In this document: positions 1 through 8,605 of the stretch, piece by piece
How the letters are laid out: every line of letters begins with the position of its first letter
How positions within the stretch are numbered: position 1 is the first letter of the stretch
Source of the DNA: Candidatus Eiseniibacteriota bacterium
GTDB lineage: Bacteria > Eisenbacteria > RBG-16-71-46 > CAIMUX01
NCBI GenBank assembly: GCA_016712505.1
Contig: JADJQY010000001.1
Location: 682,001-746,000, forward strand
Direction of reading: 5' to 3'
Length of the DNA: 64,000 nt
Notes under the pieces: model-generated
The model's database searches: none
Told to the model about the DNA's origin: nothing
What the model saw: the letters and a program-made list of their open reading frames with translations, nothing else
Program-made: the position numbers and the translations under genes

Positions 1-1206
1 AACGACGGTGGCGCCGGTTTCGTCGAGGTTCCCTCGACCCCGCTCAACAACAGCCTGCCGACCGTCTGCTCCGCCTGGGCGGACTACGACAACGACGGCG
101 ACCAGGATGTCTATTTCACCAACGAGGGCGCCAACCGGATGGTGCGGAACAACGGCGACGGCACGTTCAGCGGGGCGTCCAGCGCCCCGCTCAACGATGC
201 AAACTTCGGCCGCGGGTGCGCCTGGGGCGACTTCGACAATGACGGCGACCTCGATCTCTTCCTGGCCAACGTCGACGCTCCTTCCCGACTCTTCCGCAAC
301 AACGGCGGCGGTAGCTTCACCGACGTGGCCGCCGGGCCGTTGGCCGTGCCGACCGGCACGATTGGCTGCGCCTGGGGCGACTACGATAACGACGGCGACC
401 TCGACCTCTTCCTCTCTCGCGAGGGAGCGCCGAGCCACCTCATGCGGAACGAGGGGGGCTACTGGTCGATCTCGCAGAAGAGCGGCATCCTGGCGAACAG
501 CGCGATCGGCCGGGGCTGCGCGTGGTCCGACTACGATCGGGACGGCGACCTCGATCTCTACGTCGCCAACGAGGGCTCCTCGAACCGGCTGATCCGGAAC
601 GATCGGCTCTCTCCCCCGAGCTGGTTCGAGGTTCGGCTCGTCGGCAGCCAGACCAACCGCGGGGCGGTTGGCGCCCGGGTCTCGGTCAAAGCGGACGGCC
701 TCTGGCGGACGCGGGAGGTTTCGGCCGGGGCGAACTACCTCTCGATGAACGACGCCACGCTCCACTTCGGCCTCGCCGCGGCCTCCGCGATCGACTCGGT
801 GACGATCCGTTGGACCAACAGCCCCGAGCAACACCTGACCGGCGTCGGCCTGAACCAGATCCTGGCCGTGAACGAAGGTGGAGGGACGGTCGATGCCGCC
901 GATCTCCCGCCGGTTCCGCGCCTCGCGGAGCCGCGGTTCGTCGGCGTCCCGAGTCCCAATCCGTTCACTTCTTCGAGTGCCATTCGATTCCGCCTGTCCG
1001 CCGCCGGACCCGCGTCCCTTCGCCTCTATGCCGCCGATGGGCGCCTCGTCCGCACACTTCTCGCTGGCCACGCCGACCCCGGCGACTACACTCTGCACTG
1101 GAACGGCACCGCGGACGACGGCCGCCCCGCGCGCGCCGGCATCTACTTTGCCCGCCTTCTTCAAGGTGATCGGGAGGTCAGCGAAAGGCTTGTCCGTCTC
1201 GAGTAG
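1..1206 (+). CDS. Exported FG-GAP/VCBS and ASPIC-UnbV repeat protein with FlgD-like tail (5' end outside window)
   Basis: The frame is open from base 1, so the N terminus lies outside the window; 401 residues are visible. Four Asp-rich calcium-loop motifs (DYDNDGDQD, DFDNDGDLD, DYDNDGDLD, DYDRDGDLD) recur about every 48 residues, as in FG-GAP/VCBS beta-propeller blades. An ASPIC/UnbV-type segment follows (NRGAVGARV through the VTIRW and LAVNEG region, about residues 215-290). The last 85 residues form a FlgD-like beta-sandwich tail (NPF, YAADGRLVRTL, HWNGTADDGRPARAGIYFARL). The protein is probably a large secreted or surface protein; its substrate is unknown. The next gene overlaps its 3' end, suggesting co-transcription. 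Confidence 0.88.
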   Translation, partial: NDGGAGFVEVPSTPLNNSLPTVCSAWADYDNDGDQDVYFTNEGANRMVRNNGDGTFSGASSAPLNDANFGRGCAWGDFDNDGDLDLFLANVDAPSRLFRNNGGGSFTDVAAGPLAVPTGTIGCAWGDYDNDGDLDLFLSREGAPSHLMRNEGGYWSISQKSGILANSAIGRGCAWSDYDRDGDLDLYVANEGSSNRLIRNDRLSPPSWFEVRLVGSQTNRGAVGARVSVKADGLWRTREVSAGANYLSMNDATLHFGLAAASAIDSVTIRWTNSPEQHLTGVGLNQILAVNEGGGTVDAADLPPVPRLAEPRFVGVPSPNPFTSSSAIRFRLSAAGPASLRLYAADGRLVRTLLAGHADPGDYTLHWNGTADDGRPARAGIYFARLLQGDREVSERLVRLE

Positions 1207-3733
1207 ACATGGCGCGCTGCTCGCGCTCGCGCTCACGATCGCGCTCACGCTCACGATCGCGCGGCTGATCGTCGCCAACCCGACGGTACTCGCGTCTACA
1301 GGCATGGAATGCGCGGACTATCGTCGCAGCGCGCAGCTCTCTTCGAGTGTCCAGTTCCAGGCAGACTTCGAGCACTCCTCGATTCCCATGTGGTGTGATG
1401 GGGAGCACGCGTACCTTGCAGCCGACTCGATCTACGTCATCGCGACTCCGGCGGGAGGCCCCGCGCGGAAGGTGGGCGCGTTCTTCAACTGGGGCGCGCG
1501 CGATCTCACCGTCAGAGGAGACGTTCTCTTCTGCGCCATGCGAAACATGGGTCTGTGGCTCTACGATGTCTCCAACCCCGGCAGTCCCAGAGGCCTGGCC
1601 AAGTTGTTCTATCCGGCCTCCTTTCAGGAGTTCGCGTACATGGGGAGCTTGCTGCTCGCAGCGCAGGACGAGGGGGGGCTTCGCGTCATCGATATCGAGG
1701 ATCCGCGAAACCCGCAACTTCTTCCCGATGCCGGCCTCGAGGGCTCGTTCAGCGATCTCGAGGTGGCGGGCAACACCCTCCTCTGTCAGGTTCGAGATGC
1801 GCACGGCACCCGTACCCAGGCGTACGACCTCACCGATCCGGCAGCACCGCGGGAGGGCGCCGTCCTTGAAGGGGCTACGGTGTTTGTTGGCCACTCCGAA
1901 GGGTTCCTGGTCGCCGGCGAGAGCGGGTTCCGTTTGCTCGACGGAAGCGATGCGCATACCCTTCGCGTGTTGAGCGAGTGGAACGACGATCGGCATTACA
2001 CCAGCCTCCATCCCTCGGGCGACCGCCTACTTGCGTTGGGAACCGATGCGACCGGTTTGAGATTCCGCACTCTCTTCGACCTCAGTGAGCGCGCGCACCC
2101 GCGCGTCGTGACACCCGAGGTCGGGTCGTTGCTCACCAACGGGGGAACTCTGGCTGGTACCCTCCTCGGTAGTCGGTACCTCGACGTCCGAAGTTGGCTG
2201 ACCGGCTGGGAGCTTCGCGTCTTCTCCGGCATCGGGCGTCAGGTGATTCCGATACACGAGGAAGTGAACATCCAACCGCGGACCCTCGTGGTCCGCGACT
2301 CCTTGCTTTTTGCTCGGGTCGAGAAGGAGTTGCACCTCCTCGGGATTCAAGACGACGGAACGCTGCGACCGCTTGGGCAGATCTCCGTTCCGGGCGAGAG
2401 GTTCGCCGTGGGTACGCACACCGCGATCGTGGTCCATGGGCCGGCGTGGAGCGTCGGTGATACGGCAACGCTGTTCGAACTGGGAGCGGGGCCGTCGGTC
2501 GTCCCCGTGGACACCCTCGAGATCGGGGAGATCCGTTCCCTCATCGGCGCGGTCGGCGATTTCTACTATTTCGCCGATCCAACGAGGATTCGCGTCCTCG
2601 ATGCGCGCGATCCACGAAAGCCTCGGCTCACCGACTTCCAGACCCTGCTTCCGGGTCTCCTGGTGGGGCCACGCATCGACGGGGAACGGCTTCTCGCCGC
2701 CTTCGACACCTCCTTGCAGCATGGGGAGAACACGCTGGCGCTCTTCGATCTTGCCGACCCACTCGCTCCGCGCCTCATCAGCAGCCTCGGACTCGGTCAA
2801 GTCATCGTTGCCCGGTTGGCGCTCGAGGATGGCATCGCGGTCCTGATGACCCACGACTGGTACGACCGCGACGCCTGGCGCTTCCGGGTGCTCGACCTCG
2901 CCGATCCCGGGAATCCGCAGGTCCTGTCGGATCGGCCCTTCGATGGCCGCGGGGCGCCCGGGCTGCGGTTCTTGGATGGTTGGCTCTACCTCCATGGGAC
3001 CGGTTCCTACGACTCGGTCACGATCTACGATCTCCGCGACCCAGCCCACATCTTGCGGTACGCCTCTTCGGCGGACCTCGATCCGATCCTCGCGGCCGAT
3101 GGTCGGTTCCTCTTCACGGTCGGTGACTTCCTGCGGGTGCGCCCGGCCGCCTGTCCACCAGCCGCGCTCTCCGCGATGTCCCGTCTGCGCGCGATCCAAC
3201 CCGCCTCCTCCGACCAGGTCGTGTCTCTCGAATGGGAGGTCGGCGAGGTGCCCTACGTTCAGTTCGAGGTCTGGCGATCGGAGGATGGCGTCGAGACGCG
3301 GCGCGGCGTCCTGCCGCCGCCGCTTCCTGGCGACAGCGCTCGATTCGAGGATGCTGCGGCGACCCGGTCGACCGCGGCGACCTATCGCATCATTGGCCTC
3401 CGAGACGACGGCCTCTTCGATCAGCTCGGACCGGTCACCGTGATTGCTTCCACCAGCCTGGACCACCAGCTTCACGCCCTGCCCAATCCCAGCCGCACCG
3501 GGAGCGTGAGCTTCGAGCGCCTGGCGACGGGACGTGCCCCTGCCACTCTCACGATTGTTGATGCACTCGGTCGCGAGGTGACTCGAATCGAGGGGGCGAT
3601 CGGACAGGATGGCCTCGAACGGTGGAGTTGGGACGGCCGGCTCGCGCGTGCGCGGGCCCCGCGCGGAGTCTATTTTGCTCGCGTCCCCGGGCCACCCGGA
3701 CATGCCGCGTCGACGTTGCGCTTCGTGCGTTGA
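1190..3733 (+). CDS. Exported LVIVD-repeat beta-propeller protein with FlgD-like tail
   Basis: This is an 847-residue protein. Repeats of the form xVxDxxDPxxPxxL (LYDVSNPGSPRGL, VIDIEDPRNPQLL, LFDLADPLAPRLI, VLDLADPGNPQVL) identify LVIVD propeller blades, a family found in bacterial surface proteins of unknown function. A FlgD-like domain closes it (NPSRTGSVSFERL to PRGVYFARV). The start is uncertain: TTG 1190 has GGAGG 12 bases upstream, while GTG 1166 is the alternative; both overlap the previous gene and give a signal peptide whose hydrophobic core is a hexanucleotide repeat. Any ATG start would lie far upstream inside the previous gene or would remove the signal peptide. Confidence 0.85.
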   Translation: MSVSSRHGALLALALTIALTLTIARLIVANPTVLASTGMECADYRRSAQLSSSVQFQADFEHSSIPMWCDGEHAYLAADSIYVIATPAGGPARKVGAFFNWGARDLTVRGDVLFCAMRNMGLWLYDVSNPGSPRGLAKLFYPASFQEFAYMGSLLLAAQDEGGLRVIDIEDPRNPQLLPDAGLEGSFSDLEVAGNTLLCQVRDAHGTRTQAYDLTDPAAPREGAVLEGATVFVGHSEGFLVAGESGFRLLDGSDAHTLRVLSEWNDDRHYTSLHPSGDRLLALGTDATGLRFRTLFDLSERAHPRVVTPEVGSLLTNGGTLAGTLLGSRYLDVRSWLTGWELRVFSGIGRQVIPIHEEVNIQPRTLVVRDSLLFARVEKELHLLGIQDDGTLRPLGQISVPGERFAVGTHTAIVVHGPAWSVGDTATLFELGAGPSVVPVDTLEIGEIRSLIGAVGDFYYFADPTRIRVLDARDPRKPRLTDFQTLLPGLLVGPRIDGERLLAAFDTSLQHGENTLALFDLADPLAPRLISSLGLGQVIVARLALEDGIAVLMTHDWYDRDAWRFRVLDLADPGNPQVLSDRPFDGRGAPGLRFLDGWLYLHGTGSYDSVTIYDLRDPAHILRYASSADLDPILAADGRFLFTVGDFLRVRPAACPPAALSAMSRLRAIQPASSDQVVSLEWEVGEVPYVQFEVWRSEDGVETRRGVLPPPLPGDSARFEDAAATRSTAATYRIIGLRDDGLFDQLGPVTVIASTSLDHQLHALPNPSRTGSVSFERLATGRAPATLTIVDALGREVTRIEGAIGQDGLERWSWDGRLARARAPRGVYFARVPGPPGHAASTLRFVR
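1219..1260 (+). repeat. In-frame hexanucleotide tandem repeat in signal peptide
   Basis: Seven consecutive 6-bp units, each GCTCGC, GCTCAC or GATCGC, encode alternating Ala/Thr-Leu/Ile pairs of the signal-peptide core. The period of six keeps the frame whatever the copy number. Confidence 0.85.
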
Positions 3734-3967
3734 CCACGGCCCACCGCTGAGACCCCGTCTCTCCCCGCGAAGCTCGCGAGACTCGTCGCAATCGTCCTCG
3801 TTCAACCTCTCTGCACTTGACCTTGGGACCACGGAGGAAGACGATTGTTCTTGTAGTTCACCGCCTCCACGGCGGACCCCGGCACACCGCGTGAGGCGTG
3901 TTCATCCGACGCCTCTTCGAGCACCTCGAAAATGGGTGCCCGCGTCGGATCCACGCGGAGGTGTGCA

Positions 3968-4621
3968 ATGAAACGCCTGATTCTGCCCCTCATCCTCTCC
4001 ATCCTGCTCCTTACGTTCGTCTCCTCCCTGGTTCAGAGCGGCGGTGTTCGTCACGTCACTGGGACCACCAAGGCGCTACAGACGCTCTATGCTGAGGAGT
4101 TCAACGACTACCTCGCCTACCGCTCCTATGCCGTCCAGGCGCAGCGCGACGGAGCGCGCGAGGCGGCTACACTTTTCCGCGCGCTCGCCCAGGCCGAGCT
4201 GGCTCACACCGCGCTCCACGCCGCGGCTCTCCGTTGGATCGGAGTCGAGCCCAAGGCCGAGCACATGAAGCCCGAGGTCGGCACGGTTGATGAGAACCTA
4301 CGGCGGGCGCTGGCCCGCGAGCAGCAGGTGGCCACGGACCTCTACACTCCGCTCTCCGTCGAGATCGCACCCGAGCGCGTCGAGAACGCCCTTCGCGCGC
4401 TCAACTTCGCCGAGCAAGCGGAGCACTCACACGAGCAGATCTTGACCGCGATGCTCGAACACGCCCGCCTGGTCGAGGTCTGGGGCGACAGCCTCGCCCC
4501 CGCCTGGACCGCCACCACGCTGTACGTCTGCCCGACCTGTGGGCTGGTCTCGACGACCACCGCAACCGACCACTGCGCCGTCTGCTACGGTGACCCAAAG
4601 GCGGCCCTGGCGGTGAAGTAG
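3968..4621 (+). CDS. Exported rubrerythrin-family protein with C-terminal rubredoxin-like site
   Basis: This is a 217-residue protein. ATG 3968 is preceded by GGAGG with 6-base spacing. An N-terminal hydrophobic stretch (LILPLILSILLLTFVSSL) is a signal peptide or anchor. The four-helix ferritin-like body carries the expected acidic/His pattern (EEFNDYLAY, QAELAH, AEQAEHSHEQIL). The C terminus has CPTCG and CAVC about 16 residues apart, a rubredoxin-like iron or zinc site. Rubrerythrins normally reduce peroxide in the cytoplasm using a diiron centre; here the signal sequence implies an extracytoplasmic peroxidase or iron protein. It stands alone between two non-coding gaps of about 230 bases. 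Confidence 0.85.
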   Translation: MKRLILPLILSILLLTFVSSLVQSGGVRHVTGTTKALQTLYAEEFNDYLAYRSYAVQAQRDGAREAATLFRALAQAELAHTALHAAALRWIGVEPKAEHMKPEVGTVDENLRRALAREQQVATDLYTPLSVEIAPERVENALRALNFAEQAEHSHEQILTAMLEHARLVEVWGDSLAPAWTATTLYVCPTCGLVSTTTATDHCAVCYGDPKAALAVK

Positions 4622-4851
4622 ACGGGGGCCTGCGGCTCGGTTTCGCGCCGCGGGCCATCTCTGCTAGTCTGACCTCGCTCGGCTCCGGCTTGCCGGGTCT
4701 CTCCCGGGACGTCCCACGTAGCGTCTCCGGTCCTGCCTATCCGCCCGATCCGTGAGCCACGGTCGGGTGCAGGCAGTCGGCGCGCCGGAGCGATCGCTCG
4801 CCCGTAACACGGTCCGCGCAGAGATGCGCGGCTCATCCCAAGGAGAGAAAC

Positions 4852-6198
4852 ATGGAAAGAAGGAAGCGGCGCGCTGCGCGTCCGGCGGTCGGGCAGGTCC
4901 TGACCATCGGGACGGCGCTCTCCGTGGGCCTGGCGTTCGCCCTCGGCGCCACCGGATGCGGTGGCGGGTCGGGGCAAAAGCAGGCGGAGGCCCAGAAGAC
5001 GACCGCCACGGCGGGCGAGAGCGACACCACGATCTACCGGGCGGCCAACGCGCTTCCGGACGCGGCGGCGAAGCTGGCGGCGTTCCAGGAGTTCTTGAAG
5101 AAGCACCCGCAGAGCGCGCTGCGCGGAGCGGCGCACCGCAACGTCTTCCTCCTGACCAAGGAAGGGCAGGGGGCGGAAGCGGCGATGGCCTACGCGAAGC
5201 AGGTGCTGGCGACCGAGAAGCTGCCGGCCGCCCGCGGCATGATGCACTACGTCCTCTACAGCGAGGCGACCGATCCGGCGGGGGTCGCGGCGGTGATCGA
5301 GGGCTTGAAGGCCGATCCGAACACCGACGAACTGCCCTGGAATGCCATCGCCTGGGACCTGCAAGAGAAGGGGGAGAACCTCCCACTTGCGCTCGAACTT
5401 GCGGCCACCGGCGTCGCTCGTGCGACCGATCCGATGGCGAAGGCAGGGGTGCTCGACACTCAGGGATGGGTCGCGTACCGCATGGGTGACTATGCCGCGG
5501 CCGCCAATCTGCTCAAGCAGGCAGTGGATCAGGTCCCGGACGCCGGCGATGCGATGGCCGAGATCCGTGGCCGCCTTGCCATGGCCTATGACAAGGCCGG
5601 CATGAAGCGCGAGGCGCGCGATCTGTACGCGGATATGCTGGTCAACGCGGTTGACCCCGACATGAAGGCCCGGGTGATCGCCCTCTCGACCGAGCTCGAT
5701 GGATCGGCGGATGCGGCGATGAAGCAGATCCAGGAGAAGCGCGCCCTCCAGGCCAAGGACGCTCCGAACTTCACCTTGAAGAACTACGATGGCCAGCCGG
5801 TGTCGCTGGCCGATTATCGCGGCAAGGTCGTGATGCTGAACTTCTGGCACCCGACCTGAGGCCCGTGCCGTGCGGAGTATCCGCACCTTCAGGCGATCTA
5901 CGAGCAGTACAAGGACCGCAACTTCACCATCCTGTCGATCGAGACCACCAATCGCCCGGCGATGGCCAAGGAGTTCACCACCTCGGTCGGCGCGACCTTC
6001 CCGATCGTGCTCGATGATCAGGAGGTCGCGCACAATCTGTTCGAGATCCCGGGCACGCCGACCAACCTCTTCATCGATCCCAACGGCAAGATCCTCTTCA
6101 AGTCGATCGGCTACACGCCCGGTCACGAGAAGGTGTTCGTCGCCACGATCGAGGAGATGCTGAGCAAGACCGAGACCCTCGGGGCGGTCGTCCGCTAG
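4852..6198 (+). CDS. TPR-TlpA thioredoxin-like lipoprotein, probable selenoprotein (Sec at residue 336)
   Basis: Translated through TGA 5857-5859 this gives 448 residues. A signal sequence ends at a lipobox-like ATGC (Cys36), so it is likely a periplasm-facing lipoprotein. Residues about 50-290 are helical, tetratricopeptide-like repeats. Residues about 300-448 form a TlpA/ResA thioredoxin domain: NFTLKNYDGQPVSLADYRGKVVMLNFW, then HPT-TGA-GPCRAEYP, then the cis-Pro motif GTPTNLFIDPNG. TGA therefore replaces the first Cys of CxxC (Sec336, Cys339). The frame after the TGA is open and fully conserved in style to a TAG stop. SD AAGGAG precedes ATG 4852. A terminator follows. The likely role is thiol-disulfide reduction in the envelope. 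The alternative is a nonsense mutation, which is unlikely at that exact codon. Confidence 0.87.
5857..5886 (+). promoter_or_regulatory. Candidate bacterial SECIS element with UGA selenocysteine codon
   Basis: Seventeen bases separate the UGA from an apical loop GUA. The loop is closed by a perfect 7-bp stem GTGCGGA/TCCGCAC (5870-5876 with 5880-5886). Known bacterial SECIS hairpins lie immediately 3' of the UGA, with the loop about 16-37 nt away and a G among the first loop bases; both conditions hold here. No bulged U is obvious. Confidence 0.7.
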
Positions 6199-6212
6199 AC
6201 CCACGCCGTGCA

Positions 6213-6247
6213 CCCGGGCCGGGAAGCTGACTCCCGGCCCGGGTTTT
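6213..6247 (+). terminator. Rho-independent terminator after the selenoprotein gene
   Basis: A perfect 12-bp GC-rich stem (6213-6224 with 6232-6243), a 7-base loop and TTTT at 6244-6247 lie 15 bases after the stop codon. It is the clearest intrinsic terminator in the window. Confidence 0.9.
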
Positions 6248-6314
6248 GCTGGCTTTCCTTTCTGCCGACGGTGTGGAGCGACGTCAGGTCGATCCGCGGC
6301 AAGGGGAGGCCAAC

Positions 6315-6602
6315 GTGCGGGTGGAGTGGTCTGACGACAAAGCTCGGGCAAACGCCAGAAAGCACGGCGTTTCCTTCCACGAAGCGTTGACGGTATTCTA
6401 CGATCCACTGGCGGCCACCGTCGACGACCCGGACCACTCAGCCTCCGAGTCGCGCTGCATCACGATCGGCTACTCGGGGGCCAACCGGCTACTGGTGGTC
6501 AGCCACACTGACCGTGGGGATGTCTTGCGTATCAACAGCGCACGTCCGGCGACTCGGCGGGAGAGGAATCGACATGAAGCAACCTTCCAGGCAGGTTCGT
6601 GA
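6315..6602 (+). CDS. brnT: BrnT-family type II toxin
   Basis: This is a 95-residue protein with the BrnT signature: VEWSDDKARANARKHGVSFHEALTVFYDPLA, the DDPDHS turn, and RINSARPATRRERNRHE at the C terminus. BrnT proteins are RelE-like ribosome-dependent RNases neutralised by BrnA. GTG 6315 is chosen because GGGGAGG ends 5 bases upstream and the family begins at this point; longer starts run into the preceding terminator. The stop lies inside the next gene, the usual toxin-first order of brnTA. Confidence 0.85.
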   Translation: MRVEWSDDKARANARKHGVSFHEALTVFYDPLAATVDDPDHSASESRCITIGYSGANRLLVVSHTDRGDVLRINSARPATRRERNRHEATFQAGS

Positions 6603-6843
6603 CGCGCTACGGCCAGAGTACACGATCGACTACGCGAAGGCGGAACGAGGGAAGTACCAGCGAAGGCTATCCGAGACTGGCCGGAACGTGGTCGTGCTGG
6701 ACCCCGATGTGTACAAGTTCTTCAAGGATTCGAGGTCCGTCAATGAGACCCTTCGCGCCGTGCTTGCTCTTGCGAGCGCCACGAACCGGTTGACGGACCG
6801 CAGATCCAGAGGGCGAAAGTCCGCAACGACGACGAGCAGTTGA
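6574..6843 (+). CDS. brnA: BrnA-like antitoxin
   Basis: This is an 89-residue protein that overlaps brnT by 29 bases; ATG 6574 has GAGAGG 7 bases upstream. The N-terminal part is charged. The central segment NVVVLDPDVYKFFKDSRSVNETLRAVLAL resembles the ribbon-helix-helix region of BrnA antitoxins (V-x-LDxDV-x-x-F). BrnA binds BrnT and autorepresses the operon. The assignment rests on the partner and this short motif; the last 20 residues are basic and without known similarity. Confidence 0.72.
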   Translation: MKQPSRQVRDALRPEYTIDYAKAERGKYQRRLSETGRNVVVLDPDVYKFFKDSRSVNETLRAVLALASATNRLTDRRSRGRKSATTTSS

Positions 6844-6920
6844 CGTGTCGAACCTCCGATGCAATCCTCCGGATCTCCGATCACCCAGGGGGTCGCTTGT
6901 CCCGGAAAGGAAGATGCCCC

Positions 6921-7328
6921 ATGGAGACGGTCTACTATCCCAAGGATGACCAGTGGTGCGGCACCCTGACCTGCCCCGAGTGCAATCTCGAGACCCGGGC
7001 CTGGCGTTCCAGCGGCATGAGTGAGACCTGGCCGCACTTCTACTGCGACCGCTGCTCGAACGCGATTCAACGTGAGGCCGATCGCAAGCTCGCCTGGGAC
7101 GAACAGACGCAGGCAGTGCTCGACCGGATCGCGGCGACGCTACCGGAATGCGCGTGCGGCGGGCGGTTCAAGCCGGGAACCAACCCCAAGTGCCCCGGAT
7201 GCGGGTTCGACTTCGCGCATCAGGACGACCCGGTGACCCGCATCACCGATCCCCACGTCATCCTGCTCGACGGTGCCTGCTTCTTTCACGACGAGCGGAA
7301 GCCGTACCGGGTGAAGATCCTGAGCTGA
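6921..7328 (+). CDS. Zinc-ribbon protein of unknown function
   Basis: This is a 135-residue protein. Cysteine pairs CPEC (near residue 20), CDRC (near 46), CACGG and CPGC (near 79-92) form two likely zinc ribbons separated by a helical segment. ATG 6921 has a GGAAAGGAA SD; an upstream in-frame ATG at 6840 would overlap brnA and lacks an SD. It sits 18 bases before an AraC-type regulator on the same strand. I do not recognise a named family. Confidence 0.7.
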   Translation: METVYYPKDDQWCGTLTCPECNLETRAWRSSGMSETWPHFYCDRCSNAIQREADRKLAWDEQTQAVLDRIAATLPECACGGRFKPGTNPKCPGCGFDFAHQDDPVTRITDPHVILLDGACFFHDERKPYRVKILS

Positions 7329-7346
7329 GGCGGCTGGAGGGCGGAC

Positions 7347-8159
7347 GTGGCAGACAGTCCATGCGAGTACCTCGAGTTTCGTCCGGCACACGCGCTCCTG
7401 CCGTACCTCGAGTGCCTCTGGCGGTTCCGGGTTGCGCGCGGAGTGCCGGAGTTCGGCCTCGCGGTACCCCCGTCGGGAGGTTGCAATCTGACGATCATGC
7501 CCGACGGCACCGTGTTCCTCGATGGCCCGGCGCTCGAGCCGGTCCACGTAACGGTTCGGGGAGGCGAGGTGTACTGGGGGGCGCGATTCTGGCCGGGAGC
7601 AGCGGTGGCCCTGCTCGGCGGCGACGCGACACCTCCGCCCGGAGGTTGCACCCCGATCGAGCAGGTCCTCGGCGGGGCCGAGGCACGTCGACTCGCGCAC
7701 GAGACCCATCGATCGCAACGCGAAGCGGACGTCGTGGCGGCGTTCGAGCGCGTGTTCGGAGGACATCTGACATCCGCGGCGGATCTGGACCCGGAGATCA
7801 TGGCCGGGGTCTTTCGGATCATCGGCACCTGCGGCGCAACCCCGATCGAAGCGATCGCGCGGGACGTCGGGCTCTCTCCGCGGCAGTTTCGGCGTCGCTT
7901 CGCGGCGGCGACAGGGATGACGCCGAAAGTGCTGGCCACGATCCGGCGCATCCGCGCAACCGCGGCGCAGGCGGCTCAGGAAGCAACCGCCGAGTGGGAT
8001 GATATCGCCGCGCACCGAGGGTACTCAGACCAGGCGCACCTGGCGCGGGAGTTTCGCCGGCTTCTCGGCTTCTCCCCGACAGAGTATCTGGCCCGCGCGC
8101 GACAAATCCTGCATCGCGGCATCCCCGATCTGACCGTCCAGGGGGAGATCCAGGACTGA
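7347..8159 (+). CDS. AraC-family transcriptional regulator
   Basis: This is a 270-residue protein. The N-terminal half (SPCEYLEFRPAHALLPYLECLWRF, LAVPPSGGCNLTIMPDG, VYWGARFWPGAA) matches the cupin-like sensory domain common in AraC regulators of the DUF6597 type. The C-terminal 100 residues hold two helix-turn-helix units (IEAIARDVGLSPRQFRRRF and WDDIAAHRGYSDQAHLAREFRRLLGFSP). The start is GTG 7347, preceded by CTGGAGGG. The ligand and targets are unknown. Confidence 0.88.
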   Translation: MADSPCEYLEFRPAHALLPYLECLWRFRVARGVPEFGLAVPPSGGCNLTIMPDGTVFLDGPALEPVHVTVRGGEVYWGARFWPGAAVALLGGDATPPPGGCTPIEQVLGGAEARRLAHETHRSQREADVVAAFERVFGGHLTSAADLDPEIMAGVFRIIGTCGATPIEAIARDVGLSPRQFRRRFAAATGMTPKVLATIRRIRATAAQAAQEATAEWDDIAAHRGYSDQAHLAREFRRLLGFSPTEYLARARQILHRGIPDLTVQGEIQD

Positions 8160-8299
8160 GCCGTCCCGCGGATGTCCGAAATCTTCAAGCCGGAACGTAC
8201 GCCCCTGACTACACTGTCTTCGCGGCCCTCGCTGCCCTCGCGGTCGGCGCAGGTTGAGCGCCGCGCGCGTTCCTTGACTCATCACCAGGAGATCCGTCG

Positions 8300-8605
8300 A
8301 TGCGCGACCCGGAGACGAAGGTTCTCTGCCAGACCCCTACCCCAGGCAAGGCGGGGACGAACATCCCAGAGTGGAAGTACTTAGCGGTTCGCCGCGCAAT
8401 TCTGAAGGCGGTGCCACGACGGGGAGAGGGGATCGCCTTTCGCGACCTTTCCGCACTGGTGTCCAAGATGCTTCGGCCCGAGGATCGACGACTTCTCGGG
8501 TCGGTCACCTGGCACACCGTGACGGTGAAGCTTCACCTGGAGGTACTCGGGGAGCTCGAACGGGTTCCGGGTGTGACCCTGCAGCGGCTGCGCCGTGCGA
8601 AGTAG
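8300..8605 (+). CDS. DUF6958-like small protein
   Basis: This is a 101-residue protein. Residues TPTPGKAGTNIPEWKYLAVRRAILKAVP, the EGIAFRDLSALV segment and GSVTWHTVTVKLHLEVLGELER resemble a small winged-helix-like family often found beside AraC regulators and stress genes. The motif set suggests nucleic-acid binding, which is inferred. AGGAG precedes ATG 8300. Its stop overlaps the GTG start of the amidohydrolase gene by 11 bases. Confidence 0.7.
   Translation: MRDPETKVLCQTPTPGKAGTNIPEWKYLAVRRAILKAVPRRGEGIAFRDLSALVSKMLRPEDRRLLGSVTWHTVTVKLHLEVLGELERVPGVTLQRLRRAK

Noticed and set aside
2027..3832. Long minus-strand open frame opposite the LVIVD gene
   Set aside because: Arg/Glu-rich composition without domains, fully antisense to a gene with clear repeats; a GC-rich shadow frame.
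5857..5859. Nonsense mutation or two separate genes at the TlpA TGA
   Set aside because: The downstream frame is uninterrupted and completes the domain, there is no SD for a second gene, and the TGA sits on the catalytic Cys codon.
4585..6408. 600-codon minus-strand open frame opposite the selenoprotein
   Set aside because: No recognisable domain and no SD; it covers the TlpA gene and terminator, so it is a shadow frame.
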